Assembly: GCA_950295325.1 (NCBI GenBank)
Contig: OX485808.1
Span: 7,444,501-7,504,500 of the forward strand
From: Polytrichum commune
Taxonomy: Eukaryota; Streptophyta; Polytrichopsida; Polytrichales; Polytrichaceae
Direction: 5' to 3'
DNA: 60,000 nucleotides
Made by a program: the position numbers and the translations under genes. This document shows positions 24,401 to 34,525 of the stretch, one piece after another (position 1 is the first letter of the stretch; every line of letters starts with the position of its first letter). The notes under the pieces are model-generated. The model worked only from the letters and a program-made list of their open reading frames with translations, had not been told where the DNA came from and searched no databases.

Positions 24401-25877
24401 TGTACTTGTTAAGAGCACAATATGAGAGAGAGAATGTTTCCCAAACCCCAAACCTATATCAAACAACACAAAAAGAGAGAGAGAGAGAGAACGTTTACCA
24501 AACCCCAAACCCCAAACCCCAAACTTATATCAAACAACACAATGAGAGAGAGAGAGAGTGTGAGAGAGACACCTCGACGTCGTCGAGAAGAGCCTCGGAG
24601 TGGCGCCATGCGATGTCGCCTGCATATCGCTCGAAGATGCAGATCATGTTGGGGACCACATACGGGGTGCCATCGGAGGCCGCGAACACGGCGTCGATGT
24701 ATTTCGCGTTCCCTGGGCAATCATTCATCGGCTGCAAGGGCAGCGCTAGCCTCCCGCCCAACCCATACTCGCCCGCGTCGAGGTACGTCCGGAAGTACCA
24801 AGCTTCCTCCGGCGATTGGTAGGGCACAAAAAGCTCGGAAACGAAACCCTGGTACAAGACACTCCTCTTTCGGCGATCTTCTGCATCTGTAACAACAGCT
24901 TGCGAAATCACCATCCCCGCTCTCACGTCCGGGCGGACGTGAAACTCCCAGTTCGCCCATTTCACCAAGTGGCCGTCGATTGTGAAGCTCGGCCCCAATG
25001 GTTGCTCAATGGAAAGAGGGTTAAGTCGGGGGAAAAACGGCGGGGTTTGAACCGAAAGGCGGTAATCGGTACCTTCGATCTTCGGAATGGGCGGGGGCGT
25101 CTTCTTCTTGTTTATATCCGAGTATTTGAGGATGCGCATTTGCACCAGATCCACCGCGATCACGATACCCTCCACGGGGCGCAAGTAGAAGTTCACGGTG
25201 TTGGTGACAACGTAGCATTCGAGCTTCATAATCCGCTTGTTTTCCTCCTCGGGGGTTCCAAACCACCCGGGGGAGACAGGGAGTAAAATAATGTCGGATG
25301 CATTCGAGATGCCACGCGCGGTGAGGGATTCGAGGAACTGTGGGTGCGTTTGCGCAATTGTGGTCGCGGCATCCAATTCCGCCCTCGACATCGATGGCAC
25401 ACCTGACCCGAGAACTTCCGTGTTTTCAATTACGCTACTCGAGTCGAGGTCGATCAACACGTTACGGTATTTTCCGTCCACAGTCAAGATTGCAAGCGCG
25501 CGGCGCCTGGGGAAGGACGATTCATCCCGCTCCCAGTTTAGCACTTCGTTTTTCTCCGGTTCCTCGAGATCGACGCTATGGAGCACTTGCGACGCGTCGT
25601 CCCCGCCGAGGAGAGAAGCGTTTCGCAGTGCGGTTTGGACGCGTCGCAACTCCGAAGGCGTCAGGGGGTCCATCGGGTGCGTGGGCTGTCGTTGTTCGAG
25701 GACACTTTTCTGGATTCTTCGCCCTCGAATTTTGGAGCAATTGTCATCAGACTCGAGAGTTCGTGACTGCAGCGGCTTGTCTGTTGGGTCCTGCGTTACA
25801 TGAAGAAACAGTATTGCCAGGAAGAAGAGTAGAAGCGATCCAGCAAACAAAACCCTCGCAGATGAAGGTTGTGCCAT
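14974..25877 (-). CDS. Copper-containing (primary) amine oxidase, 5 exons, 727 aa
   Basis: This is a plant copper amine oxidase (CuAO), which oxidises putrescine and other primary amines to aldehyde, ammonia and H2O2. Exons in transcript order are 25877-24573, 20217-20104, 19829-19368, 16505-16408 and 15178-14974 (stop TAA). Introns are GT-AG of about 4355, 274, 2862 and 1229 nt, and all joins are in frame. A hydrophobic segment at residues 8-27 is a signal peptide or anchor. An N-terminal DPLTPSEL block begins near residue 70. The catalytic base is Asp367 in YLDAGEYG. The cofactor motif IGNYDY puts the topaquinone precursor at Tyr456. Copper ligands are His517 and His519 (INHDHF) and probably His679 ([15 protein letters not shown]). 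[14 protein letters not shown] and [11 protein letters not shown] are family blocks. No SKL-type peroxisomal ending (ends NSAK). All key residues are present, so it is probably active, and apoplastic or in the secretory path by inference. Confidence 0.94.
17095..17820. repeat. Local duplication around the MITE in CuAO intron 3
   Basis: The block near 17100-17146 (GGCAGTTGCGAATTATCC, GCAATCACATATT) recurs near 17655-17700. The block 17505-17600 (ACTCTGATGGACTC, GTCCAGCTTGAGAC) recurs in decayed form near 17720-17805. The region was duplicated before or after MITE insertion. A 74-codon frame here is not supported by domain content. Confidence 0.55.
17146..17472. mobile_element. Foldback MITE family, copy A (CuAO intron 3)
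   Basis: About 327 bp with imperfect inverted arms of about 95-120 bp. Left GGTCGGGAGTTGGTTGTTTT pairs with right CAACCAACTCCCGACC, with TTCGGTAAGTTTTTGGTGCA farther in. Two relatives lie in ASPM introns (35288-35640 and 38436-38696). No coding capacity. It sits in amine oxidase intron 3. Confidence 0.8.
18345..18372. repeat. CA/TA microsatellite
   Basis: An (AC)n run passing into (AT)n, in amine oxidase intron 3. The surrounding intron (18380-19360) holds no recognised element. Confidence 0.9.
21379..21447. repeat. Compound (TA)n(TG)n microsatellite
   Basis: About 14 TA units directly followed by about 20 TG units, in amine oxidase intron 1. The flanking intron, 20220-23200, is very AT-rich and holds no gene I can support. 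Confidence 0.95.
23213..24115 (+). repeat. About 0.9-kb dispersed repeat, copy 1 (CuAO intron 1)
   Basis: GC-richer than its surroundings. It is homologous in reverse complement to 49683-50620 over nearly its whole length. Matching blocks include TAGCTTATGGCRTCCG, TTGGCCCCAACTCTTAGGAG, CCAATGCATGTGTA and TTAGCGCTC. The internal 62-codon frame is not conserved in the other copy, so this is probably a noncoding mobile-element segment of unknown class. Confidence 0.75.
24423..24565. repeat. GA / CCCCAAA tandem duplication near the exon 1 splice donor of CuAO
   Basis: Two head-to-tail units, each a (GA)n run, a run of 7-bp CCCCAAA-type repeats, then TATATCAAACAACACAA. The array ends only about 10 bp from the exon 1 donor at 24571-24572. 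On the transcript strand the start of the intron is therefore a CT-rich, GGGGTTT-rich tract. Confidence 0.85.
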
Positions 25878-26744
25878 AATTTGTGACTTGTCTCCTCACT
25901 GATAAGGTGATTCAGGATCCAGGTGACCAACATACCTGCAAAAATTTCGACCCAAATAGTTACGAAATGTGCTTCCGAGTCTTTATTGGTACGAATGAAT
26001 GCCAGGGCCATGCGCAGCTGGGAAAATGTGAAGCAGACTTGCTGCAAGAAGATTCATACCCTAAATCCACATTGTGGGATCATGCGAACCCGGACCACAG
26101 CTAGCTAACTCTGTTGAGAAGCCTGAAAATCAAGTAGGAAACATCCGCAACAAATGTCAAACATAAAGCACTCTGATACAACTACAATTCTCACCCCAAC
26201 TTCACCTTCAGAATAGAATGCTATCAGGTACTAGCAATTGTTAGGGTTCAAAACTGAAATGCAGGTGAAATCAGAAGGCTCACATGTAGTGCCGTAGGAT
26301 CTGATCCACAACTCAGATGTTGATGATCCTTCATTCCCACATGAAAATCTGAAACATGCAGAGATTGTACCTGGTTCTTTTCAAGACATATTCGACAAGT
26401 TCTGATGAATTGCCACTGTTTGAAAACTTCTTCTGCAGAGTTCCTGAGGATTTAGCATAGACCAAGTTACAATAAAACACAAGACCATACCATACCACCT
26501 TCGAACGATTGAGCAAGTTGTGCTTATGAGTAACTTATGAGCACTAAAATTCAACAATGTCCAACCAAGTAGTCATCCTTGCTATCCTCCTGAGCAAGGG
26601 GACTTGAGGCCCAGTGTCGTCTTCATACAGCTCCCAGCATGCAGAATAGAATCCAAGACTGAAGCAGCAGACTCCAAATTGATGACGATAACCCTCAACT
26701 GGTTGGAAAGAGATAATGTACGGCCAGTTCTCCGACCGTTAGTT
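25878..26744. other. Upstream region of the amine oxidase gene
   Basis: This is the expected leader and promoter of the minus-strand amine oxidase gene. An AG acceptor-like site and CT-rich tracts occur, but no start of transcription could be assigned. Short frames on both strands show no domain. Confidence 0.4.
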
Positions 26745-26915
26745 TCAGATAAATCGGTTGAGTTTTGAGATAAAACCGGTTGAAGTTCAAGACTTCAGGA
26801 AAATCAACGATCATTTTCGAGGAACCTATGCAATACACCTCAGAAATTGAAGAAATACCGAAAGATCACAACATGTAACCAATTGGACTTGGAAACACTA
26901 GAATTTTAAGCGGTT
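26745..26915. mobile_element. Relic of the 10.8-13.3 kb hAT family
   Basis: Contains two pieces shared with the hAT pair. One runs around CCGGTTGAAGTTCAAGA (compare 11850-11885). The other is CCGAAAGATCACAACATGTA followed by GGACTTGGAAACACTAGAAT (compare 11018-11055 and the reverse of 13025-13070). No intact ends or target duplication were found, so this is a fragment. Confidence 0.5.
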
Positions 26916-27344
26916 AATGCCCAAAATCCTCCCCGGACACTGAGGAGATCCCCACCACATATGTAAATAAGCTCTCTTTTTTCTGGTCTTTTCTTCTTTT
27001 GCAGGCATTTCAGTCCCGGTACATTAAGTACAAGAGCAGTCCGTTCAACAATGCAGACCCATTACTCAAGTGACTGGCGTAAAGTCCTGGGTTTCCAAGT
27101 GCCAAGGAATCGAATAAAGGTCACAGTCTCAATTACTGTATTGACCCCTAAAGGACCGGCTACTCCAAAAGTGGTTCTTCTGATTCGTATTCTGCACCGG
27201 GTGAGCTCTGGCATTTGTATTTGCAGGTAGCTTAGCTCAGAAATGGAAACTTGTGGGCAGAAGCGCAAGGAACCTCATAAGTTGTGAGGGTGGTAAGTGG
27301 TTTGTTTTTCATGTTTCCCAACTTCTACCGATTGAGTATACGCA

Positions 27345-27562
27345 ACATAACCGATTGCTCATCCAAGAGCAGAAGGGTTATATAACTTTTTAATAGCTTC
27401 ATCCATGGGGGTGTGATATCATTCATAATTTTCAAAATATGTCTATGAGCTGATTAACTATGACTAATAACTAGTTTGAATCGGTGGATGACTTGATGCT
27501 CTTGCGGCTTGTCATCCACCTTACTCTCGTTGGTTATATGGTCCACTTAATAGGGGTGTACA
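27345..27562. repeat. Three-copy dispersed repeat, copy 2
   Basis: Homologous to about 10089-10312 in the same orientation, with a third, more decayed copy at about 53090-53240. Noncoding. Confidence 0.65.
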
Positions 27563-27574
27563 TAAGAGAATGGG

Positions 27575-28400
27575 CATTGCACTCTAACCTTTGTAATGCC
27601 ACTCTCCATAATGTCACTTCCTCTTTTATATCTTGAAACCCTAGGGAACATATGTGCTCGGTTTAGATCTCCCTCCTTGTGCACATTTCCCATAACATTA
27701 AGTAGTAAGCTTGGAATGACCTTCTCAAAAGAGCATCAAACCGGCACGTGCTAGTTTGATGCTCTTTCAGTAGCAAAGGTAGCACTACTTTTGAGATTTA
27801 CTTAGGCTATTTTTAATTTATTTGGGTAGTTACTTTCGATGCTTAGAATTAATTATGTTGGTTTCCAGGACAAAACTAATGCCAAGTGGTGGTAAAGGTT
27901 CTAATCTAGGCTAAATTACGATCCAAACAAATCTAAATAACTATATAACAACGGGAAAGTTGGTGAGGTAAAAAAGGTGGTTGCACTTTTTGGAAAAGTC
28001 TCGCGACACGCGCATTGAAAACCTCTTTGATACCTTTTTGAATCTACTATATTTGATTAATAATCCATTCATTCACCCTTGCTTTGCAAGCTTTTCCCTT
28101 CTTGTTGAGGTAATATTGCAGGTACTCAAAGGGTACCCTCCTAGCATTGCTACTTAATGTTATGCCCTCCCATATATCACAAGTTTTGACATTAAAATAA
28201 TCCATCAAAGAAATCAAACCACAAGCTCCCACGCATCACGTTGTCATCATTGCAGTATTGACTGTGTTATTCCATAATATCTTATGCTACACTAATCCTT
28301 TATTATCACACATCCATGTTAACATTACATACCTCCTTAATATCACATGCACTCTAGTTTCCGCAGGCATGATATTAGGGAGGTTAGAGTGTACTAGTCC
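27575..28400. repeat. Dispersed repeat, inverted partner at 48240-48640
   Basis: In reverse complement, 28060-28400 matches about 48253-48520: TATTATCACACATCCATGTT, TAACATTACATACCTCCTTA and the TGATATTAGGGAGGTTAGAG-like end. The stretch 27575-27620 matches about 48570-48640. The central part of the 27.6-28.1 kb copy is longer. No coding capacity. Confidence 0.65.
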
Positions 28401-28750
28401 AATTGGCCACAAGGACAAGGCATGTACTAAGAAAAAATCGGGATCTGACCCCGAATGACCTTTCCCTCCTATTGGTGGACCAATGTAGTAACTTGGTGAC
28501 ATTATTTGACGGGCTAGTCTGATAACCATGTGATTACTTGACTTGGATTACCCATCATTGTTTTGTACATGCCCCAATATTCTTGTATATTGGCTTGGGT
28601 AGGTCAATTTATAGGATTATTGTGCACCCTTTGCAGTGAGGGCCAAACATAGTATTTATGAAAACGTCACATTCACATGTGATTTTTGTTTTCAAGGCCG
28701 ACTTAGTTTCTAGTCATGTATAATGCACTTGAACTTTGGAAAAACTTGTA

Positions 28751-29041
28751 CTCCCTCTGTCCTAAAATGATTGTACTCATTCCTAATTTTGGCGAGATTA
28801 AGGCCCGCTCACCATTTTCCAAGTAGTTGTAAGTATGATGCTCAAAATAGAAAACAACAACTACTCCAAAACACCCCCGGAAGTTGCGGTGTTGAAAGTC
28901 TTCTTGATGATGGAACATACCATTCAATGAGTCATAGAGAAACAAGACATTCATTTTGGGACAAAATGATTCAGGAAGTAGGACAATCATTTTGGGACAA
29001 AAATTCCGTGAATAAGGACAATCATTTTGGGATGGAGAGAG
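28751..29041. mobile_element. Stowaway-like MITE (Tc1/mariner), 291 bp
   Basis: The left end is CTCCCTCTGTCCTAAAATGA. The right end on the minus strand is CTCTCTCCATCCCAAAATGA. Both are flanked by the dinucleotide TA, the Tc1/mariner target duplication. CTCCCTCYGTCC is the classic Stowaway terminus. The right arm carries the TIR core ATCATTTTGGGA three times in tandem (about 28950, 28985, 29020). Confidence 0.88.
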
Positions 29042-29049
29042 TAGTTGTC

Positions 29050-31240
29050 AAAAGCTGCCTCCGAAGATCAATTCAAGCCGGCCTTCCTTGCATTTGAGAA
29101 AACAATATATTTGACATTTTTACGTGGCATATAATGTTTTCATTAATGCCATGTTGCTATTTGTGTGAGGGTTGTTTACATCCATGGCATGATTTAAAAG
29201 CTCCCTATAATGACTTGATTCACTAAAATGACCTATTTTATTCCACCCTATCATTAGTTACATTGGTAGTCTATTGCATTTTTTGGTAGTCTATATTCCT
29301 TATAATTATAATAATTATAATTCAAAAGTATACACATTGGAACAGTGGTGCAATAAAAATTGGCAACAAAAGGCATGATTCTTACAAACCATTCAAATCC
29401 ATACAAGTGCAACACTTCAAAAAACACAACATACAACTACAACAACATGAAGCAAATCATTTTGAGAGTATAACTTAAGTTAAAAATGCAACAAAAAAAT
29501 TAAGTACAATTTAAAAACTACCTACAAGTCAACAAATTTAGGGTTTATTTTTACATTACCATCATTTATCACAAAAGAAGGCTTAGGGTAAAACTTAACA
29601 AGAATGAATGTTTGTTTATAAACACAACAACCACTTCATGGCAGTTTAAATCCGAACCACAAAACATTATCTACCTTATCTACATTATATTTTGTTCCGC
29701 ATTGTGTATGTCTCGATAGTGCCAAGAATGTTTTCAAATGCATATTGATCTTGGACAAATCTTTTGTTCATATTTACTTAGATTCTAGTTTTATATATAA
29801 CGAAGCTCGTGGTGGTGTTGAGGGGAAAAAATGCATTTAGCCAAAAATAAATAACAAAATCACTCTGATGTTCCTCACCAATGTCCACCTTTCTTTTAAA
29901 GACATTCTAAAAGGAAAGGAAAGGAAAAATTCTTAACTTAGATTTGAAATGAAAAGAAAAGAAAAAAGAAGGGTAGGCTACTAGGTTTGAATAGGACCCG
30001 GCCAATGTATTTGGGAGAGAGAAAGAAGGGAAGTAGAAAGAAAGGAAAGGAGAGGGAACTAGTGGAAGGGAGGGTGTAGAGGATGAGGATTTTTTTTGGG
30101 TTATTTTAAATTCTATCTAATCAAAAGCTTTGCAATGCTCCACCCAACCATTAACAATGATTTATGATTTATATAGCGAAGAAAAAGAAACAAATAATAT
30201 TTAGAATTTATGATTTATGATTTGTATTGTCAACTATGCATTTATTGAAATTTGGATATTGAGAACGTTTATAAGTTGTTTATTTGAATACTGACATTTG
30301 TTATTGGGGGGGGGGGAGGTTAGTGGAAATTGCCCTCTACATTTTCACTTTGGAGAATCATTTTCATAATAATAATAAAATCTTGTTTCATAATATTACC
30401 TTATATGAGCTCAAATGACATAATTTAGGGGTAAAAAACTCTTTAAAAGTGTTGGGGATGTATTATAAATTGTGATTTAATGTTATTGCTTGCTTTTAAA
30501 TGAGCATAAAAAAAAATTTGTACTTGAGGTGGATTTTAATCTACATCCATATAATTGGAACTAGCAATATCATCATTGTTTTTCATCAAATGTGTTTTTA
30601 GAAACAATTGATTACAAATACAACTATACTAATTGATATGTCCCCTCAAGTAGGATATGAAGATTAGTGAGATCAATTGCCTTGCAAAACCCTTAGTATT
30701 TGCCATCCATGCCTAGATTTTCTCTCTCTCAAACCCCTACACACTTATCTTATTTGCGATTTACTTATGTTGAAGATCAAAGATTTTTTTTTTTTGTTAC
30801 ATATTGAGTTTCAATCTCCAAAATCCTTGAGATGTCCATAATTGAGTATACAACACTGTATTGGACGAGGGGCTATCAAATGAGTATTAGAACTATGTTT
30901 GGTGGATGATGATAAAAGATCCCAAAAGATATAAATGTGGAAGTTGGTGAATTCAAATCTTTTTCTTGTTGGGATCTAATTGAGTTATGAAAAGTACAAA
31001 AAGCTTGGCAACCATGAAAATACAAGCATGATTAGAAAATCAAGGATTATGCTCTATGATTACCCAAGATAAGGATGCATGTTTTATATTGTATAGAAGT
31101 CGACTCTCAAATCAACAACTTCACATTAAATTTGTGATTGCAATGTTACATGTGCCCATTTATGTCAATCCTCTCACATAGTCCAGATACTCCACTTTTG
31201 TTCTTACTCATGCTTTAAAAGCATTGTGTAGTGGCCCAAG
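29050..31240. other. AT-rich intergenic DNA, no gene
   Basis: Simple-sequence tracts only: a purine-rich GAAAG/GGAAAG tract near 29910-30075, a G run near 30306 and an A/T run near 30785. No frame with recognisable content on either strand. Confidence 0.5.
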
Positions 31241-31243
31241 TGA

Positions 31244-32909
31244 ATACCGTAGCACCATAGCTGGTTCGTGCACCTCAAAACAAATATTTATTTATTTTTT
31301 GAAAAATAAGGTTCGTCAACGAAAAATATAATTTATGCAATTTCGTCAATCCTATGATTTTAAAAAGATTAATTCGTTTTTTCGTTAAGATCCAACAGTT
31401 GTGCAAGTAGGTTGTTGTTTTTTTCATTCATTCGTGGCGGCTTCTTGGCCTTAGACCTAAGTATCCACCTTAACTTTACTTAGTGCAGCTCTTGTTCGTC
31501 TTTGCACAATGTATGTGTTAGGTCTTTTGTATGTATTTGCACTTTGATATGTGTGAGAAGAGTGTTAGAAATGGCACCAAAACAACGACGGGATTAATTT
31601 CAATCACAACACAAATGCAAAAGAAAACCTTCTACACCCTCTCTGCATGTCTACCTTAAAGAGACTAAAGAGAAACAATCCATAAAGAAGAAAAAGCTTG
31701 CACATAACGAACTTCTCAATCATGCTGCAATAGGGACACTCATGAAGCGTGCATGTAGTCTTTGATGGATGCACTGATCAACACAGATAGCCAGTCCTTC
31801 TAAACATCAACTTCAAGAACATAGGAAACATTTTTTGGTCAAAAGTAGCGAACACAAGATTTAGTACAGTTGGAAACTATTTATTTCTCAAAACTCAAGA
31901 AGTAATCTGCCACTCCTAAGCAACGCATACTAATTAGAGTAGGAACAGTCAACGACATCATAATCTACAATTTCATATGTTTCAGTAATCAAACTGATAG
32001 TGTTTATCAACAGCAACAGAAACTTCCCAAGTGCAGCTCATGCCTTTGGGGAAGACAACCAACTCACCTGCCCCAAACTCAACAAAGTCCGATGATCCTT
32101 CAGATCGTGAAGAGCTGAGAAGCTGAGAAGGATCATCGGATCATCTGCCGCAAAGAGGGGGAAAAAAAATCAAACATCACATTACAGGAACTACAATCGA
32201 AGGCTTAAATCGTGAAAGACAGTTAATTGACATCTAGAAGGCTCTTACAAAAACAATATCAAGAAAAAAACACCCACACAAGTATGTCACAAGGGACAAC
32301 TACACAAACTTGCGAAATTTAAGTAATGTAAATGCCCAACATGAGCACACGCAGACTAAAAACAAACATGCAAACATGATTACATTGCAGGAAACAAACT
32401 TACAGAAGAACACATAAAAAAACAAGGATGCAAGCATCCAAAGCTCCACATATCTAATCACAACCTAATCCCCTAACGAATGAGAACAACATGATTTGCA
32501 TATATAAAAGCATAAAAACGATGGTTAGGTATAGGTTGGTAGAGCCACTCCTTGTGTAGAAGCCTTTGGGTCTCCTCACCCTCATGAGCCCCTCCTCTAC
32601 ACTTACTAGGCAAGATGAAGGCAAGGCATTTAAGGGTAGCGTTGGGAAGTGCTTGGCGTTTTTGTCCCGTGACTTGATCAACCTCATGAAGTTCGTGAGC
32701 AAGGCGCCGAGCCATGAACACGTAATCATGCAGCCTCTTATAACACGTTGACGTGGTTGGAGCTTAGAAGAGTCCAAATTTTTCATTGTTCGTTTTTTTT
32801 CTGATGTAAATTTTCACTTATTCGTTCGATTCGACTCATAATTTCCAAATTTTTTCGTTTTTTTATTTGGGAATTATTTTTGCACGAACCAGCTATGGTG
32901 CTATGGTAT
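31244..32909. mobile_element. 1.67-kb DNA element with 29-bp terminal inverted repeats
   Basis: Left end ATACCGTAGCACCATAGCTG continuing to GGTTCGTGCA. The right end in reverse complement is ATACCATAGCACCATAGCTG and the same continuation: 28 of 29 bases identical. Both ends continue inward into A/T-rich DNA with TTCGT motifs. No clear target duplication. The interior has a 110-codon minus frame (32454-32786) without a recognised domain. The superfamily is not assigned. Confidence 0.75.
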
Positions 32910-33689
32910 AGGTGTCCAAATTATTGTTAAGCTGGATTTAGGCACATCTACCTTATATGCTCCCCGTGCCAGCCATTCATTACCTAGTTGCAAAATTGTG
33001 ATCAATCAGTTGAAAGAACATGAATGATCACAAAAGGGACCCATTCAATAAAAGAGGGTAGGCCACGGAAGCCTAGGATTGCTTGGTTAATTTCCTCTCA
33101 TTGGTGGATGTCATGGGAATATGTGCTCCTGGGTGGTTTCACTTGTTGGACTGAGTGTTGCTGCCACATACATGGTGTTGATTTTCTCTTTGCACATTAA
33201 TGTTCTTTTGGTACACTAACTTTCTCCATGCACATATATGGGCTTCTTATATCATGCAAATTATGCAGGCCATTGCATTTTACAAAGCACACTTACAGCA
33301 CTTTATGTCTGATAAGGTCCTCACCTAAGAGCATCCCACAATGAGGGGCCTCCTTCGGATGCCATTCCTTGCAAAACGTTCTAATAAAAGGGCCTTATTT
33401 ATCACTAAATGCCTTGCAAACATTATCCATGACAAAACATGTAGGATTTTACATCATTTTTTCATTTGCTTTCACACAATATGACCAGTTTTATATTTGA
33501 TGATCTAGTGTGAAGCGAAGTGAATCTATCACTTATTTTTCAACCAAGGAGAGAACTTCAAAAACGATGGTCTTGACCCTCTGTCACTAATGTAAACACG
33601 TCTCTCTTCCTAAAACTGGCTCTAATTGAGACCCAAACATTTGATTCTTGTGACTCAATTTCAATGAAGTATACACTTATATGACCAAG

Positions 33690-33960
33690 GGCCAAGACCA
33701 TGAAATTGAGGGACCTTGAAACTCATCCAAAGGCCATACCATGGAAAACTGGAAATGGTTTATTTGCAGCAACAGGCCTTCAAGTGTAAATCATGCAATT
33801 GGACTTCCAACCAAATGCTATTTCATCACCATCCTATTTAAGTGGGCCCTTCTACCCAATAGGTTCTAATAAATCTTGAGGGTTGTGAGATTATGAAGTA
33901 TCATGGTCCAATTCCTGGTTTTGTGTTAGACCCACCTTTGTGAGGCAGGCTTGATAAAAA
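33690..33960. repeat. Dispersed repeat copy resembling the hAT target region
   Basis: Related to 13294-13560 in the same orientation. At the point equivalent to the hAT pair it reads GGGCCAAGACCATGAAATTG without insertion. The rest of 32910-34525 contains no gene I can support. Confidence 0.55.
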
Positions 33961-34525
33961 AAATATGTTAGATAATGGAACGTTAACCATTACATGCCAT
34001 GTAGATTTTGAATCCAATCCAACTTCCTTGGTACCTTCAAGAGAGGCTGCAAGAGGTCATGTGTAGATAAGATGGTTCAAAATCCTCTAGAATCTGAGAT
34101 TGTAGATCACTAAACCTCCTTAAAAATTGTCCATTCCAGGTTGATACACCTTGCATCATCCATGTGAAGTCCTAATTCTTGGGTACAAAGCTTCACAGGG
34201 CATACTTATACCAAGAGAAGTCCTCAATATAGCTGAAAGGATCCAATCAGAAGCAAGACCAATTATCAAAGAATGTGTACCTGACATTGCCACTTGACAG
34301 TGTTTGGAAAGAAAGTGAATCAAAAAAATTTATTGTACACTCTTTCAACGAGGATGGAATGAATGAGGAATGAATATCTTCTAAGTTACATACAATGAGC
34401 CACCCTCTGATTGACCAGTGCTGAGTGAGGATCTCAACAGAAAACGCATCAGTCGCTTTACTAGCTATCTACAATCCCTTTTTGTCTTGAAAAGTTATTG
34501 AAAAAGCAGAAGAATGAGTGTCTCT

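Noticed and set aside
24470-24530. CCCCAAA repeats as an interstitial telomere
   Set aside because: The unit differs from the plant telomere repeat CCCTAAA and there are only a few copies within a duplicated simple-sequence tract.
24397-24892. Plus-strand frames of 141 and 156 codons opposite the amine oxidase first exon
   Set aside because: They are antisense to a well-supported exon and begin in simple GA repeats; no domain content.
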